Assembly (NCBI GenBank): GCA_963970005.1
Contig: CAXAMN010028983.1
Span: 1-64,000 of the forward strand
Direction: 5' to 3'
DNA from: Durusdinium trenchii
Taxonomy: Eukaryota > Sar > Dinophyceae > Suessiales > Symbiodiniaceae
Length of the DNA: 64,000 nucleotides
Within the stretch, counting starts at the first letter, position 1, and each line of letters starts with the position of its first letter. Made by a program: the position numbers and the translations under genes. Positions 12,278-24,400 of the stretch are shown here, in pieces. The notes under the pieces were generated by a model. It worked only from the letters and a program-made list of their open reading frames with translations. It had not been told where the DNA came from and searched no databases.

Positions 12278-12410
12278 TTTAAGTCCCCTTTGATGTCTTT
12301 CATCATGACGTCCCTACGAATCTGCCCACACTGTTCTTCCAGGTCAATGGATTCATCCGGGGAAACACGAACTCCGGGGAATCCGTCGGCTCGCCGATTT
12401 GTGCAAAGGC
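12278..12410 (-). CDS. possible exon, unassigned
   Basis: Bounded by CTCCAG|GCC at 12411 and AAA|GTACGT at 12277, a strong donor. It encodes RADGFPGVRVSPDESIDLEE followed by a charged helix-like piece rich in Asp/Lys/Met. No family recognised. Strand and splice signals agree with the surrounding minus-strand block. Confidence 0.35.
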
Positions 12411-13842
12411 CTGGAGAAAACTGGTGGACCCAAAAGGCAAAAAAGGAGGCTCCAAATGGCTCCCCAAACAGGAAACAGGTGTTAAACATGGTCTTCCAGG
12501 GCATGTCATTGTGGTTTCTACTTGGTCTGATGGATCACCCTTGGCAACCCAGGATGACCTCATCAAAATCATTAGCAAAATCATTCAGCAACGGAAACGC
12601 CATATGCCACTGTGTTTGTTTGGACTTTGTTGGAGGCTGCCCCACTGCCCTACACTGCAAATTGTCCATGGGCCACCTAAACGAGCAATTTTGCTAGCAT
12701 TCAGCAAACGTAGTGGCCAAACACGGGTGGTTGCACGGTGCACACTGCATGCACTCCACACAAACAAATCGACATTTGATCAACAAAGGACACCTCCAAC
12801 TGGAACTCACTCTGGTGACGATGGTGGTGCTCATTAGTGTCTTGATGTTTCATGTTGCTGCACGAGCGAGACCCATTGCGTAGACAAGTTGACAAGCCAA
12901 GTTTGCATACTTAGTAAGTTACAAACAACTGTATTCTGTAGTTGTTGTCAAATCACCGGTCCCGTCATATGAGCAGCAAATTAAACACAAAAGAAACACA
13001 TGCTGACACTGATCCCTGTTCATGTCCAATCAAGTCCAATCCGTGCATGTCTCACTTTTGGGTAAAAGTACTGTAGATCTTCAGGCACAGGATGGCACAG
13101 CATTTTTCTGTTTGGAGCGAACTTCTCTTTGTCCTTCAATCGCTCCTTTTTAATGTCAAAACGGACCAGAAACCGCCTGCACGTGGTTCAATCAGCTGCT
13201 TCGCGTTTCCATCTTGTAAGGGCCCATGTTGGAACATAAACAACTGGAATCGAGGTCTCCGAGCCTGGCAAATCAAAAGGACGTTGTCCCATACTTTCTA
13301 TAAAGACTTCCAACTTCCAATAAACCTTTCCCCATGACCACAAAAAATGAACCAAAGACATGTGATATCATGTGATCATGTACTCCGCATGGCCACAGCC
13401 CAAAACATACGCCTTGTTTGCGGGTGATAGGCCTGGACGGGCATGGACCTAGTAGATACCGCGTCACTTGTGTTGACCCCATGGCCGGTTGCGACATCTG
13501 CAGATGTCGAAGCTGCGTCGAATCCGGCGAACGGCCGCATATCCGAATTCCAACTCCCAAATCCATTTCATCCAATCGATTAAAATCCCAAATCCATTTC
13601 ATGTTGTTCTCTTCTTTCTCCTCACCCCGTCAGAATTCATATGCGGTCCGTAGACCGTACACATCGGTACACCCAACACGTTCAATCCCAACCCATCAAC
13701 TCTCCCCGCCACACACCCCGACCATCCCTGAGCCAATTCCTTGCCACACACCACACCCCGCATACACGCCCCATCCATCCCGCGTATTCCACCAATTCAT
13801 GGCCCACCCGTGGCTCTTTAGGCTTTTCTGGAGCCACCGCAC
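12411..13842. other. no supported gene
   Basis: Short frames only. The Pro/His-rich plus-strand frames near 13.6-13.8 kb come from a CACACC/CATCC-biased tract and show no domain. Confidence 0.45.
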
Positions 13843-13968
13843 CTCGGTGAGCAACGGAATCAGCGGCTCCGGGTCTTCCTTCACCGAATTCACGGCCGCC
13901 AAGGCCTGCGCTTGACGCGCGCGCTGAGCATCGCGATCTGGTGGGGTTTCAAGAGCGGGTGGGTGGAC
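13843..13968 (-). CDS. exon of unassigned helical protein
   Basis: Acceptor CACAG|GTCC (13969) and donor GAG|GTGCGG (13842) frame exactly 42 codons in phase 0-0. They encode a Pro-rich start, then ARQAQALAAVNSVKEDPEPL and IPLLTE, which look helical. I do not recognise the family. Nearby same-strand exons (15359-15452, 18007-18081) share the Ala/Leu/Glu-rich helical look and may belong to the same gene. Confidence 0.45.
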
Positions 13969-15358
13969 CTGTGACAGCGGGGGGGGGTAGTCCTGAAGAC
14001 TCATGACTCCAACACAACGCCTGGAAATGGTGGAAAAGGACTCCATTGACTCGGTGCAAGATGTTTGTCTAAGCAGTACTTCTGCGGGGCAGAACGCAGT
14101 CTCTACGTGCCTGGTCCACCGTCATGCCTGAACCTTCTGGCAGCAGCAGCCTCAGGACTTTCCACAGAAACCAATGTGGCACTCGACCTTCCCACAACAG
14201 GCTTTGTATCATCTTGGTTTATGTTGCTCTTCCCAGACATCTTATATATAGGTGTTCCAATCTAAAAAACACATATACATACATGCACACATGCCATGTA
14301 GTTTATCAGTGGCATCCAAAGCTTCAAACATCTCAAGTCGGACTGTGTTGTTCCATGAAGAATTCGATGAAGAACTCAAGCAATTTTGGATTTCAACAAA
14401 CAACACCTACAGCGCCTACAGTACCTTTCCAAGAGTTCCATAAATCGTTTCCGCGGTACCCATTCTCGTCAAACACATCCACCACATCGAACTCCTCTGG
14501 CGTTTGACTTAATTTCACCGTGGCTGGACTCAGCGTGAGATGGACCCTCTTCAGCGTGAGAGCCAGCGGGACTGCTTGGTAAGGTGACGGCAGTGGATGC
14601 TCATGACATGCTGAAAAGATCAACCATGTACCCTTGACATGCAGTAGACGCCCATGTTGGTTTTCACAATGGCCAATGACCTCACAGATTTCGAGAAACC
14701 TGTTGTACACATCTTTTGGCTCAACAGCACGAGGTTCTTTCATGTTCTTTCGGCTTCATACCGCACGGGAACCGCACGTGACCTCTCGAAGCCTGGGCGG
14801 ACGTCCAAGCGCGTTCATGAACCAATGGTTTCAGAGGTTCAATGGCACAAGGGCCCCCAATGTCAGTAGTTTAAATATAGACCCCCATCTGTCTAAGACA
14901 TTTTTAGGGGTGCCAGTGCCATCTACTCTGAAACCACTGTAAAAGCGTTCACCGTCTGCAAAATGCAACAGGTTAGAAGACGCCGATAGAAAACCCTCCA
15001 CTGAACCTCGTCGTACGCGCCTGAGACTGGGCAAAGCTCCCCATGAGACATATACAACTGAGGAAACCGTGTAGCAACGCAGCAACTCATGTCACTACTG
15101 GTCAATGAGACTGAATAGGCAACCAACAGGGAGAACTCCTTGTTTGGGTTTGACAAATTGGGCTCTTGGGTTCCTGGACGCTTCAACAAAATACCGCTGT
15201 TTAAATGGGACACTGAGTGAACAGCCAACCCATAGTTCGATAAAGCACGGTAATTGATGATCCCCCATCAAATCAAGGGTTCGACCGTGCTAGTCTTGTG
15301 CTTGGCCCAATTGAAGGAATACACCCCCCCAAAAAAAAGCAAAAACACTTCCTGCCAC

Positions 15359-15452
15359 CCAGTTGCTGAAACTCTGTCTCTAGCGCCGGCTCTAGGCTGC
15401 TCCGCACCGCCGTGCGCCGGCTTAAGCTACTACTGCTCCACAGCGCCTCCAC
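15359..15452 (-). CDS. exon of unassigned helical protein
   Basis: Acceptor GACCAG|GTGG at 15453 opens 31 codons plus one base, to CTGG|GTGGCA. The product is VEALWSSSSLSRRTAVRSSL followed by EPALETEFQQL. There is no domain match from memory. The frame is open on both sides of plausible splice sites and lies in the minus-strand block. Confidence 0.4.
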
Positions 15453-17781
15453 CTGGTCCGGGGATTTGAGCCCCTGAAACGGTCACTCTTGAAGAAACTA
15501 TTACCACTTTTGAGGTTCAAGTTTCTGATCACCACTCCTGGTCCGGGCAACGTGAAGAACAAGTACGTAACATTGTCTGTATATCCCGTCAGAAAGTAGT
15601 AACACCTGTTCAACCGATTCATTCTCATTGGGGGACTACTATAGATTACTAAATCAAACAAGTCTCAACTCATGAAAAAACAACTCAAACAATTGAAGCC
15701 AACGCAAGGGCATCATCTCACACCAAGGATGGCTCTTCATGGATCCATGGCAGCAAGGACTTCTTGATTCCGAGTTGCGTGGGAAGGCCACGACTTGGGT
15801 ATCATGGCCCTATGACTGGAGCTCTAAGTCTTTGACGCACCCGAGCGGTTGGGTTCTATCCACAGAATTTGGGGTATCGGTATAACGGTATAACCTTGCT
15901 CATGTCATCAAATAAGTAGTAATAAGTAGCAACCAACCTGAACTCACCCCGCATCACGTCCATATTGTCTGTTTGCCAATATAAAAAAGGATGCTTGAGT
16001 GGATCTGTTCTTTGTGGCAAAACCCCGTGCCTCCAAACGTCGTGCATTCTCAGGCCGAAACATGGCCTCGGACAAGCAGGGCCGGAAATGGAAACGTCGT
16101 AGCTGTGGCTGGACCTGACATTGCTTGTGCATAACTTAGGTGTGACTCAGTTTGATTGCAAAGGCTTTGCCCAAAAAAAACAAAATGCAGTTCTATCCCT
16201 GCACATGAGGACCGCCCAAACCAATCATTGAATGATATTCAATAATTATGTTTTTGTTTTTAAAGCAAGCTCTGCTTACAAATGCTTATTGATCAATCAA
16301 TAATGACATGCTTTACATCCGAAAAGTACCTGACTTTCAGCGACTGATGCGAGATGGGCGCCCTGATCACTCGTCATGAACTCTCTCAGATGAACTGAGC
16401 CCATCTGATGAAAGGGGCAACAAGAAACGATCTCAAGCCAACCAGCAAGAAAAAACAGTTCAAATGCTTGCAGGGAGCAAAAGGACCTTGTTGTTCCTCT
16501 TACTCTCTCTTACTTTTTTCAGCTTTGTTCCCTGGAAACACACTCAAGTGGCCCAATGACCCCAGAATGTGAGCTGTTTGCTCCGGGAGTTGTTGATAGA
16601 TTGCAGGTCCGAGGTATGTTGAACGCTAAGAACAAGGACTCAACATCAAAGTGGTTTTGACTTTGACATACGAAGTGAGGAGCTGCCAGCCAAAAGAGTG
16701 CTCCAAAACCTATCAGCTCCAGCCACCCCAAAATTAGACTCGGAAAAACACAAAGGAAGAACCAACTGCAAACACGCAAAGACACAACGAAAACAATGGT
16801 CATAAATTTTGCCATAGCAAAAACCCAAAGAATTAACATCTTGTTTTGTCGGATGTCCAAAAATTCAACGTGGGCTCACCAAGCAAACTAGCCCCTCTTG
16901 TAGCCACGGATCCGCCACAGCAGCTTTGACGGAGATCACGTCCACAGCTGACCGCTGCCTAACCGGTGGGGCGTTTGGAGGCACATGGAGGTCATCAAGT
17001 CATGGCATCTGTTGCAAACAAGGCGTGACAAATGTGTGAATTTGAGCCTCGAGAGCAAGTGCAAAAACAAAGAGAAGCCTGTAGCTGGGGCTGTCTGTTG
17101 TCTTCAAAAATAGGAGCACTGTCTGAAGTGAGGACTCCACCAACTCAAATAGTGTGCATAAGGACTCTTGATTTTTGACATGGTGTTGACATGTGTTCTT
17201 GGGTGAGCTGGGTTATTAAGAAATCGGTACACATGAGGGGATCTCTGAGAGAAGCAACCAAAAGCACCATCTTAACGCAGGAGAACGTCACACAGCAACA
17301 ACTGCACCAGCACTGAGTCATGTAAACAGCACGGAAAGTATGACAAAGAAAAACACATCCCCAAAGCATCCATTCTCCCTCTCCCCAAAACACTCCTATC
17401 ATTTATTTCATCCAGGATTGGGTCGGGCTGAGAGGTTGAGGTTAAGGATCCTTTTCCGTAACACCAGTGCTCTGTTCCTTTGTGCTGCTGATGTTCTCTT
17501 GTCTATTCAACTGGTCCACGTGTTTCAATCTTGTTTCCATTTGTTTCCCATCTCGAGCTTTCCTATCACGCCAAGTGGCAGCTGGAAACTGGTCGCCAGT
17601 GCTGTGGCCAGAGCGTCATCGATGCCTGCCAGTGCTGGCATCGAACACCACCAAAGCTTACTCGGTCTGGAGTAGTCTGGAATATATATAGTTTTGCGGT
17701 GAAACGGTCCTCATGCAAAGTGCAATCCATCTCGTCAATAAGCTATAACAAAATCAACCGTGTCTTGTAAGTTATCTTGGA
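15453..17781. other. no supported gene
   Basis: A hydrophobic minus-strand frame (16519-16860) is the only long one. It lacks flanking splice signals and any recognised motif. Probably intronic or intergenic. Confidence 0.4.
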
Positions 17782-17989
17782 TTATCTCACAGTATGTTTA
17801 GAAGATGGACACAGTCCCGCTTTGCCAGCAACCCAAGGCTTCCCCGATTCTTCCTCAGGACCTTGGAACCGGACGTTGGGTTCCCTCGTTCCCCACCCAT
17901 CGTCATTCATCGTTGACGACCGCAGATCCAAAAAGGAGTGCGCCCCCCCGCATTGAGATTCGCTCACAGCGGGATTTGCAGGAGCCAGC
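17782..17989 (-). CDS. possible exon or terminal exon, unassigned
   Basis: Opens after GTAG at 17990 and stays open to a stop at 17782. Encodes LAPANPAVSESQCGGAHSFL, then a polar stretch with GWGTREPN and EEESGKPW. No family recognised; it could be a terminal exon or chance. Confidence 0.25.
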
Positions 17990-18006
17990 TACGGATTCAA
18001 AAGAAC

Positions 18007-18081
18007 ATGATTGGTACAGGAGAACTGAGATGCCAATGCCGCAAGAGCTTCCCCCCAGCTTTGCGGCTGAAACGTCTGCGC
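18007..18081 (-). CDS. exon of unassigned protein
   Basis: AACAG|GCGC (18082) to CAT|GTTCTT (18006) gives exactly 25 codons, phase 0-0: AQTFQPQSWGEALAALASQF and SCTNH. No domain recognised; helical look like the 13.9 kb exon. Confidence 0.35.
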
Positions 18082-18570
18082 CTGTTGGAGTTTGATTGGT
18101 CCCCACCAGCAGTAGAATACCTTGGATTTGCTGTCCAGAATCCTGGAAAAAAGCAAAACGGTATGGAAAATTAAGAGATACTCCAGGATCTCTCAATTTT
18201 CCAAGGTGTGGGGATTTAGTCATTTATGGAAAAAAAGCTGAGAGCACCTTAAATCCGCCCAAACCATGATACTCTGCACGAAGTTCGTGGTCTGGATGGG
18301 TGCGGCCAAACGCACCGTCCTCAGTTTTGGGCGGCGGTTGTCGCGAATGAAGAGCCATGACCAAACGAGGCCATGTCGCATGTCCATCCCGTTATAAGGA
18401 AAACGATAACTAATTGACCATAGTCATACTCTCCTGCTGGTCCGACAATGTCTGTGTCCAATGCAATATGAAGGCTACCATCTCTGCAATAAACAGCCTA
18501 TCCCTGAAGACCTTTTGAGAACGGAGGTACTGTTGCATGACTGAGCCTCCCAACCATTCCCTGTCTTGAC

Positions 18571-18640
18571 ACGTTCGAGTGGCAGCGTGGTGGTGCTGCT
18601 GGTACTACTGGTGCTTGTGTGGCTTGAACTGGTGCTTGTC
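18571..18640 (-). CDS. Ser/Thr-rich exon f
   Basis: A 70-nt exon, TAAG|GACAAGCACC to CGT|GTCAAG: one base plus 23 codons. It begins TSTSSSHTSTSSTSSTTTL. The same acceptor and first bases recur at 19198. Such mucin-like tracts are usually O-glycosylated extracellular linkers. In this block they follow protease, TSP1 and Cys-rich exons. Confidence 0.55.
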
Positions 18641-19125
18641 CTTAGTGGCAACCAGCAGGTACCACTGCCCTCTTCACCCTCTGGCTTCTAGATATACACG
18701 CAAGGTTCGAACTGCGATTCCGTGCAATACCTACTGACAGGGGAGGTTGCTACATGTTGCTACACACACAACATACACACAACATAATACAACATAAAGC
18801 AAACTAATGCAGTCATCAGTCATTTTGCCTGTTTGGTGACACTTGACACACACTTGACACCATCATGGGCTCAGCCACAAGAAGAACCACATGAGTTTGA
18901 GGAGACAAGAATAGGTGAATGCACCCCATGGGTTGGGTCATGGCATTCAGGTACGCTGTGACCTGTCAAACAAGCTTGACTATCGGTAAAATCACAAACA
19001 GCTGTGGAATGTCCGTCTTTCGTTTCGGATGTTTACAGGTCTCAAAATATGGCCACAGATACACATCGCCTGCCACTTTCAATCAGACTCCCCACACCAG
19101 CTTCGCTTCAGACAATTGGCGTCAC

Positions 19126-19198
19126 CGTTTCCGTGCTACTGGTGCTGCTGGTACTTGAAGTGGAGCTGGTCGACTGGGTACTGGTGGTGGTGCTTGTC
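19126..19198 (-). CDS. Ser/Thr-rich exon e
   Basis: A 73-nt exon, CTCAG|GACAAGCACC to ACG|GTGACG: one base plus 24 codons, starting TSTTTSTQSTSSTSS. The first bases match exon f, which suggests exon duplication. Confidence 0.6.
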
Positions 19199-19645
19199 CT
19201 GAGGCGGCAAAACCGACCAAATGCCTCAGCGAAAACCGGCACTCAGGCATAGCGTGTTCCAAGGAGCTGGCTATACTAAGAACATGAACACGCGCGCATC
19301 CCTGGGTGTGTGAGGATCTAAACACCGCACTGACTACCTTGTGAGTTCCATGGAACGATCTACAGAACTGCGAGGACAAACCATCGAAAACGCGAGCCCG
19401 CAGAGCTCCAGCAAAGACCTGCTGAAGAAACGATGAGAGCGATCATGGCCGTCGTAGACATTCCAAACCAGTATATAATTAACATCGATAGAGTTTACAA
19501 TTGCAATGTAAATTACATATAATTACTGATCATGTACTGCCGTGCTGGAGTCTTGGTTCCTCATTTGTGGTTGGGATGATTCTAAGGCCCTTCACCAGCG
19601 ACAGCAACTCCGCCCAGCTGCCCTCCCACCAACCCTCTGTAGCTC

Positions 19646-19713
19646 CTGGAGACGGTCGTACTGCTGCTGGTCTCACTGGTGGAGGTCCCGGTCTTGCTGC
19701 TGCCTTGGCTGTT
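19646..19713 (-). CDS. Ser/Thr-rich exon d
   Basis: CAAG|AACAGC to CAG|GAGCTA (GA donor) encodes NSQGSSKTGTSTSETSSSTT and a few more residues. Same type of mucin-like linker as its neighbours; boundaries less certain. Confidence 0.45.
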
Positions 19714-20039
19714 CTTGCACGCTATAGAGTCAACCCGAAACAAACATCAAATCAAACTTCAACATAGAACAAGAAAAACACAGTCAGAACAAGCATCAAA
19801 ATAGCACAATAATGAAACAAACTGCAGGAACAAGAAGGAAAGTAAGGAAGAACGAAAACGTTCACCCGACTTTTGGAGATGTGGAGACCTTGGAAACCAA
19901 CAGTACCCCCCCTACAATACTAGATCTATCTATCTTCCCCAGTATGTAGTGAATCATGATTCCGGTGATTCCAGAACATGCAGGCCATTGCAGGCAGAGC
20001 CAACCAAAACTTAAAATATGCTGAGCCATCCCAGGCGAC

Positions 20040-20134
20040 TTGAGCTCGAACTGGAGCTACTTGTGCTGCTGGTGATGGAAGTCGAAACGCTGGTGCTGCT
20101 GGTAAGAGTGATGCTGCTGGAGGTGGAGGTGGTC
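20040..20134 (-). CDS. Ser/Thr-rich exon c
   Basis: TTTCAG|GACC to CAA|GTCGCC encodes TTSTSSSITLTSSTSVSTSI and a Ser run. A strong pyrimidine tract precedes the acceptor. Confidence 0.55.
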
Positions 20135-20596
20135 CTGAAAAAGGGGGCCGGGAGATTGCTGGTGATCGCCACTGATAAAGTGTGGATGAACACGGCCCTT
20201 TACAGCAAAAATAACAGTCGATATGAGTCATATCTGATGAAGAAGTACATAGAAGTACCTTCAAACATGTGTCATGTTTGAGTAAAAACTGCTACATAAT
20301 ACTCAAAAAATGACACATGTTGGAATGATCCAGTATTCTATCTACTCTGGCATGACTCTAGCTGTGTGATGACAATTAAGCTTGACTGGTTGCAAACGAA
20401 GACGCAGGCGCCAGCTCAATTCATGTAAACAAACAATGTACACAAGCACCCTCAAAGTGATGAGAATGTGTTTTGACGGCCTCTGATTGCCTTTTTACCA
20501 AACTCCAACACACTTCAACAACCTCCCCTGTCTGAAGAAGCAATCAGTGTACCCGAATGCGAAGACATCGTACTCGAACTCCCTGTCCCCCCTGGC

Positions 20597-20699
20597 CTGG
20601 TGTGGCTAGTGCTGGTTGTTGAGGTTTCGGTGTGGCTGGTGCGGCTCACAGTGCTCGAAGTAGAGGAGATGGACGTTGTAGAGGTTGTCATGTGCGTAC
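20597..20699 (-). CDS. Ser/Thr-rich exon b
   Basis: CAAG|GTACGC to CCAG|GCCAGG (GC donor) encodes THMTTSTTSISSTSSTVSRT then more Ser/Thr. Spacing to its neighbours is about 0.5 kb, like the other exons of the array. Confidence 0.5.
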
Positions 20700-21176
20700 C
20701 TTGCCAAACATCGGATGCCGAAGGGGCTACGAATCATTCATTTGGATGTTTGGGTGAACATCAAGTCGTATAGTTTGGAAGTCTTGTGTCGTTACTATAA
20801 CACAAACAAGTCCTAGGTGAGAAGCTGAACTGCACCCCCAAACCACTGTTGGGCTTAAGTACGGTTTCAGAGTATTTCACATTGTTCTAACCTCCGTGCG
20901 TAATGTTACCAGTGTAAACGTGTAGGCAAACAACAAACAATATGCAAGAAACATGTTAAGAAACCTAATGGCAACCTGAATCTCATGTACAGACCGTCAA
21001 ATGTGAACCATGTCCCCAGCATGCACATCACTGCAATTACTTGGCGTTCTTTAAAACACACGGGGCCTTTTGCACTTGGCTCAACCGGTGGGGCCGACCA
21101 AAAAGGGCGAAACCGCTGTGCCACGGAGAGCCGTCCCGGCGAATGAACGTCCGTCCACGGTGCTGTAGGTGGTGAC

Positions 21177-21231
21177 GGTCGTCAGTGTACTGGTGGAGGT
21201 GTGGGTCGAAGTGGTGCTGGTGGTCGTATGC
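21177..21231 (-). CDS. Ser/Thr-rich exon a, next to retrotransposon
   Basis: TTCAG|GCATACG to ACC|GTCACC: one base plus 18 codons, HTTTSTTSTHTSTSTLTT. Its acceptor lies about 110 bp from the edge of the copia element, which therefore sits in the preceding intron if the exons at 29.7-29.1 kb belong to the same gene. Confidence 0.6.
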
Positions 21232-21334
21232 CTGAAGCCATTCCAAGAGAATGACTGGGGAAAGGTGAAGAGGTGGAGTCTTACGGAAAAAGCACTGGTG
21301 GAAGCTGGAACTTGCATTTCTTGCAGGCATCTAG

Positions 21335-21339
21335 GAATC
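21335..21339. repeat. target-site duplication, left copy
   Basis: GAATC directly outside the LTR that begins TGCGG. The same five bases follow the other LTR at 28678-28682. Five bp is the usual duplication for Ty1/copia integrases. Confidence 0.9.
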
Positions 21340-21441
21340 TGCGGACCTTTTCCTTGAGATGCAACGGCCTTGTTTGGTACACTTCTCATTTGTGCTGTGT
21401 CATCTTGAATGACATGTGAGCACGTTTCTCCATGTTACGCA
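21340..21441 (-). repeat. 3' LTR of copia element (102 bp)
   Basis: Starts TGCGGACC and ends GTTACGCA on the plus strand, so it has the canonical TG/CA ends in both orientations. It matches 28576-28677 at 101 of 102 positions by my reading. Confidence 0.95.
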
Positions 21442-21456
21442 CTCCTCCTTTTGGAG
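21442..21456 (-). promoter_or_regulatory. polypurine tract
   Basis: The minus strand reads CTCCAAAAGGAGGAG immediately before the 3' LTR. The final eleven bases are all purine, as needed for priming plus-strand synthesis. Confidence 0.85.
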
Positions 21457-21489
21457 TGTGAGCCACGGATCCACTCCAAACCGGACCTT

Positions 21490-24400
21490 TCAGTTCAATG
21501 GATTCACTGGGTCCATGTATGGAAAAGTGTCCTCCATAGCTCTATACATCTGGCTTTCAAGCTCTGAGTCTTTGACTCGAACTGCGTGATACCAAAGCGC
21601 TTCAATCTTCAAAAGTTCCTCTCGTGCCACTAGGTCTGCTCTCGTCACAGCCTTGTTGTAGACTTGGAACTGTGCCACTGGGATTTCCACACGATCTGGT
21701 TCCCAGTCTGCGGTATGGGTCCTTGGTGGACCATCTTGATCACTGCCATCTTCCATGCTCTCATCACTCTCTTCACCTTCAGCAGCTGGAACTGGCTCTG
21801 GTTCTGGAGCCATTGGAGTATCTCGTGATGACCCCACATCATGGCCAACCGTGGTAGCCTCGACATACTCCACTGGGATAGTGACCACTTCGCCGCTGTC
21901 CAGTCGGATCGAAACAGTGTCTCCACTAAGGTTCTCACCGCTCAAATCTTCTTCTCCTTCATGTGGTGCAGCTCCCATGGCTGTAGTTCCATGGCCTTCA
22001 ACCATAGCCCTCTGGTCAGCTGTGAGGTTAGGAATCCTTCTCCTCTCCAGGCTTCCTCCACGTTCACCACGAATTCGTTCTTGATCTCTCCAGCGCTGCC
22101 GAAGTCTCAGCCCCTCATGCTTTCTGTTCACTGCTTCCAGGTACTGCAAGTAATCCCAGTCTGTGCTAGCAACGGAGCTAGCTTCCACATGTCCACCTGC
22201 AAAGATCAAGCCTCTGTAGATGCGCTCCATGAAGTCTTGAGCCATCGACTCTTCTCTGCTCTTTGTTTCTTTCTCAGCTTCAAGTTGCGTGACATATGCC
22301 TGTAGCATATCCACCCTTCTCTCAAGCTTCTGAAACTTATTCCAAAGAAGCATCGCTCCAAAAACCAGTGCACCAATCACGATGATGAAGATCAACATGT
22401 AGAAAGGAATCTTGTAATTGGGCTCGATCATCACCATGTCCGTTGTCTCGCCCGCAGCCAGCTCAAGGCCGCTCACCATCATCAATCTGTTCAGATATTT
22501 CGCAACTTTCATGATCTTTCCCTTCTCCACATGCTGTTCTTGGAACTGCTGGTGCTCTTTCTCCCCAACACGCTCTCCATCTCCATCTCGTGCATGACAC
22601 CAGAAAAGAAGCAAACGTAGGCGAACTTTGGAAAGAGGCTTTGTGCCTATGTCAGCCAGGTTGTATGCTGTCCCTATTTGTTTGACTTCTAGGGATCCAT
22701 TGGCAACGCGATCCTGGCACCACAAGAGTTTGCCACTGATGTGCCTCAGTCGCCCTGCTCCTCTCTTGCAAGCAATCTGACGAGTTGCCGAGTTATCCAC
22801 CCAGCACACATGCTGAACTTGTTCTCCAGTGAGGAACTCAATGACGTGTTTGAGGCATATTCCATCACAGGCACCGGCTACTAGAGCATGTAGCTCACTC
22901 TCTGCAGAAGAAAGACTGACCACTTTCTGGCCTCTGGAAGTGCTGTAGATGATCATGCCGTTGAGGGCATGAACCGATGAAGACGTTGATTTCCTTGTTG
23001 CTCGGTTGCCACTCCAATCAGCGTCAGTGTAGGACTCCAAAATCCAAAGCTCATGGGACCTCATGTTCATTCCCTGTCCTCGTTGAGGGAGAGGAAGCAG
23101 GATGTGTTGACTCTCGGTCTCCTTGAGGTAGCCCACAAACTTCTGCGCCTTTAGGAGTGAGATTTCCGTAGGGCTTGACATTCGACTAGCCAGCTCCTTG
23201 ACAACAAAGGCCACATCCATCCGCTCCTGAGCGAGGTAGATTCCCATGCCAACTATGGACCTGAATATGGCTGCATCTTCTGGTGAAGCCAAATTGGACC
23301 CATCTGCATCTTGGATGTCTGAAGTCGCTGGCAGTTTCTGCTTTCTCGCCGGTCCAAAATGGTCCTCGTAGGTCTTGATGATATTCGAAGCATACTGACC
23401 TGGTTTGATCAGCAAGCCATCCTCCACATAGATGTACTTTCTCTTCAGGAAGGAAAACTCTTGTCCATACTCCCTGACCATTGCCACATCGACTTCTAAC
23501 TTCTCCTTCAACTTCGTGACAAAGTCTTCGACTGCCTTCTGCCTTCCTGTAAACATCACATCGTCTACGTGGATGAGGATGCAAACCAAACTCTGCCCAT
23601 CACCTTGTTTTCCCAGGCATGGGTTGATCACATCGAACTCAAAGTTCAACTCATCTGCCAGGTAGCCGCGTAGATGCTCATACCAAGCCTTTGCCCCAAT
23701 TCGCTGACCTGGAAGATTCTTCAGGACCTTGTAGCGTCCCAGTGCAGTGCTGATCTGCAATGGTCTCTCCTGCTCCACTTGCAGAAAGGCATCCTTGATG
23801 TCCAATGCACCAATGACCGGTGGCCCATACTCACCCTCCATGACCACGTTGTTGACCACTGAGTTTAAGAACAAAGCTGGTAGTACTCTCAGTACGTTGT
23901 GTCCTGACGCTGGGCTGAAGACATCGTCCCGCTTGTCATTGGCATACTCTCTTGCGACCATCCTCGACCTCCTCAACCATCTCTTTCTAGGTGGTCCTTC
24001 ACTGGGCACATAGAGTTTCACTCGCCAGTCATGAACAAAGCGGGTTGTCAACCTGTCCAGCCAAAAGTCCTCCATCTTGAGGTTCTCTAACACGCCCATC
24101 CTCATGAGTCGTTGCTCCTCCACCTTGTTGGCCAACATGTCAACTTCTGGAAGTGGTTCCGGTGGTGTTCTAAAAAGTGGTTCATCACTCCACAGCTCTT
24201 CTGGAATTGCTCCTGGCACAAGGTCTTCCACATCATCTTCTCCATCCTCAATTGCCAGGGCTTCTACATCCACCACCTCATCCAGATGGTACATGGTCTC
24301 GTCCTCAAGGCAAACTTTCTCCACTCGCCTTTCCACATTGAGCTGATGTGTCTTTGCACTCGATGAACTCCCTGCGCCTTCTTCATGCCTCGCACGTTTT

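Noticed and set aside
14709-14726. CTTTTGGCTCAACAG as a relic spliced leader
   Set aside because: Only eleven bases (TTTTGGCTCAA) match the dinoflagellate spliced leader, without the following G or a second relic nearby. Chance is a sufficient explanation.
15400-15480. Possible tRNA from GGTCCGGGGATTTGAGCCCC
   Set aside because: No matching acceptor, D or anticodon stems could be folded around it by eye, and the stretch overlaps a splice-bounded exon.
16519-16860. Hydrophobic 113-codon minus-strand frame as a membrane protein
   Set aside because: No splice signals, motif or neighbour supports it; the composition of the strand alone can give such a frame.
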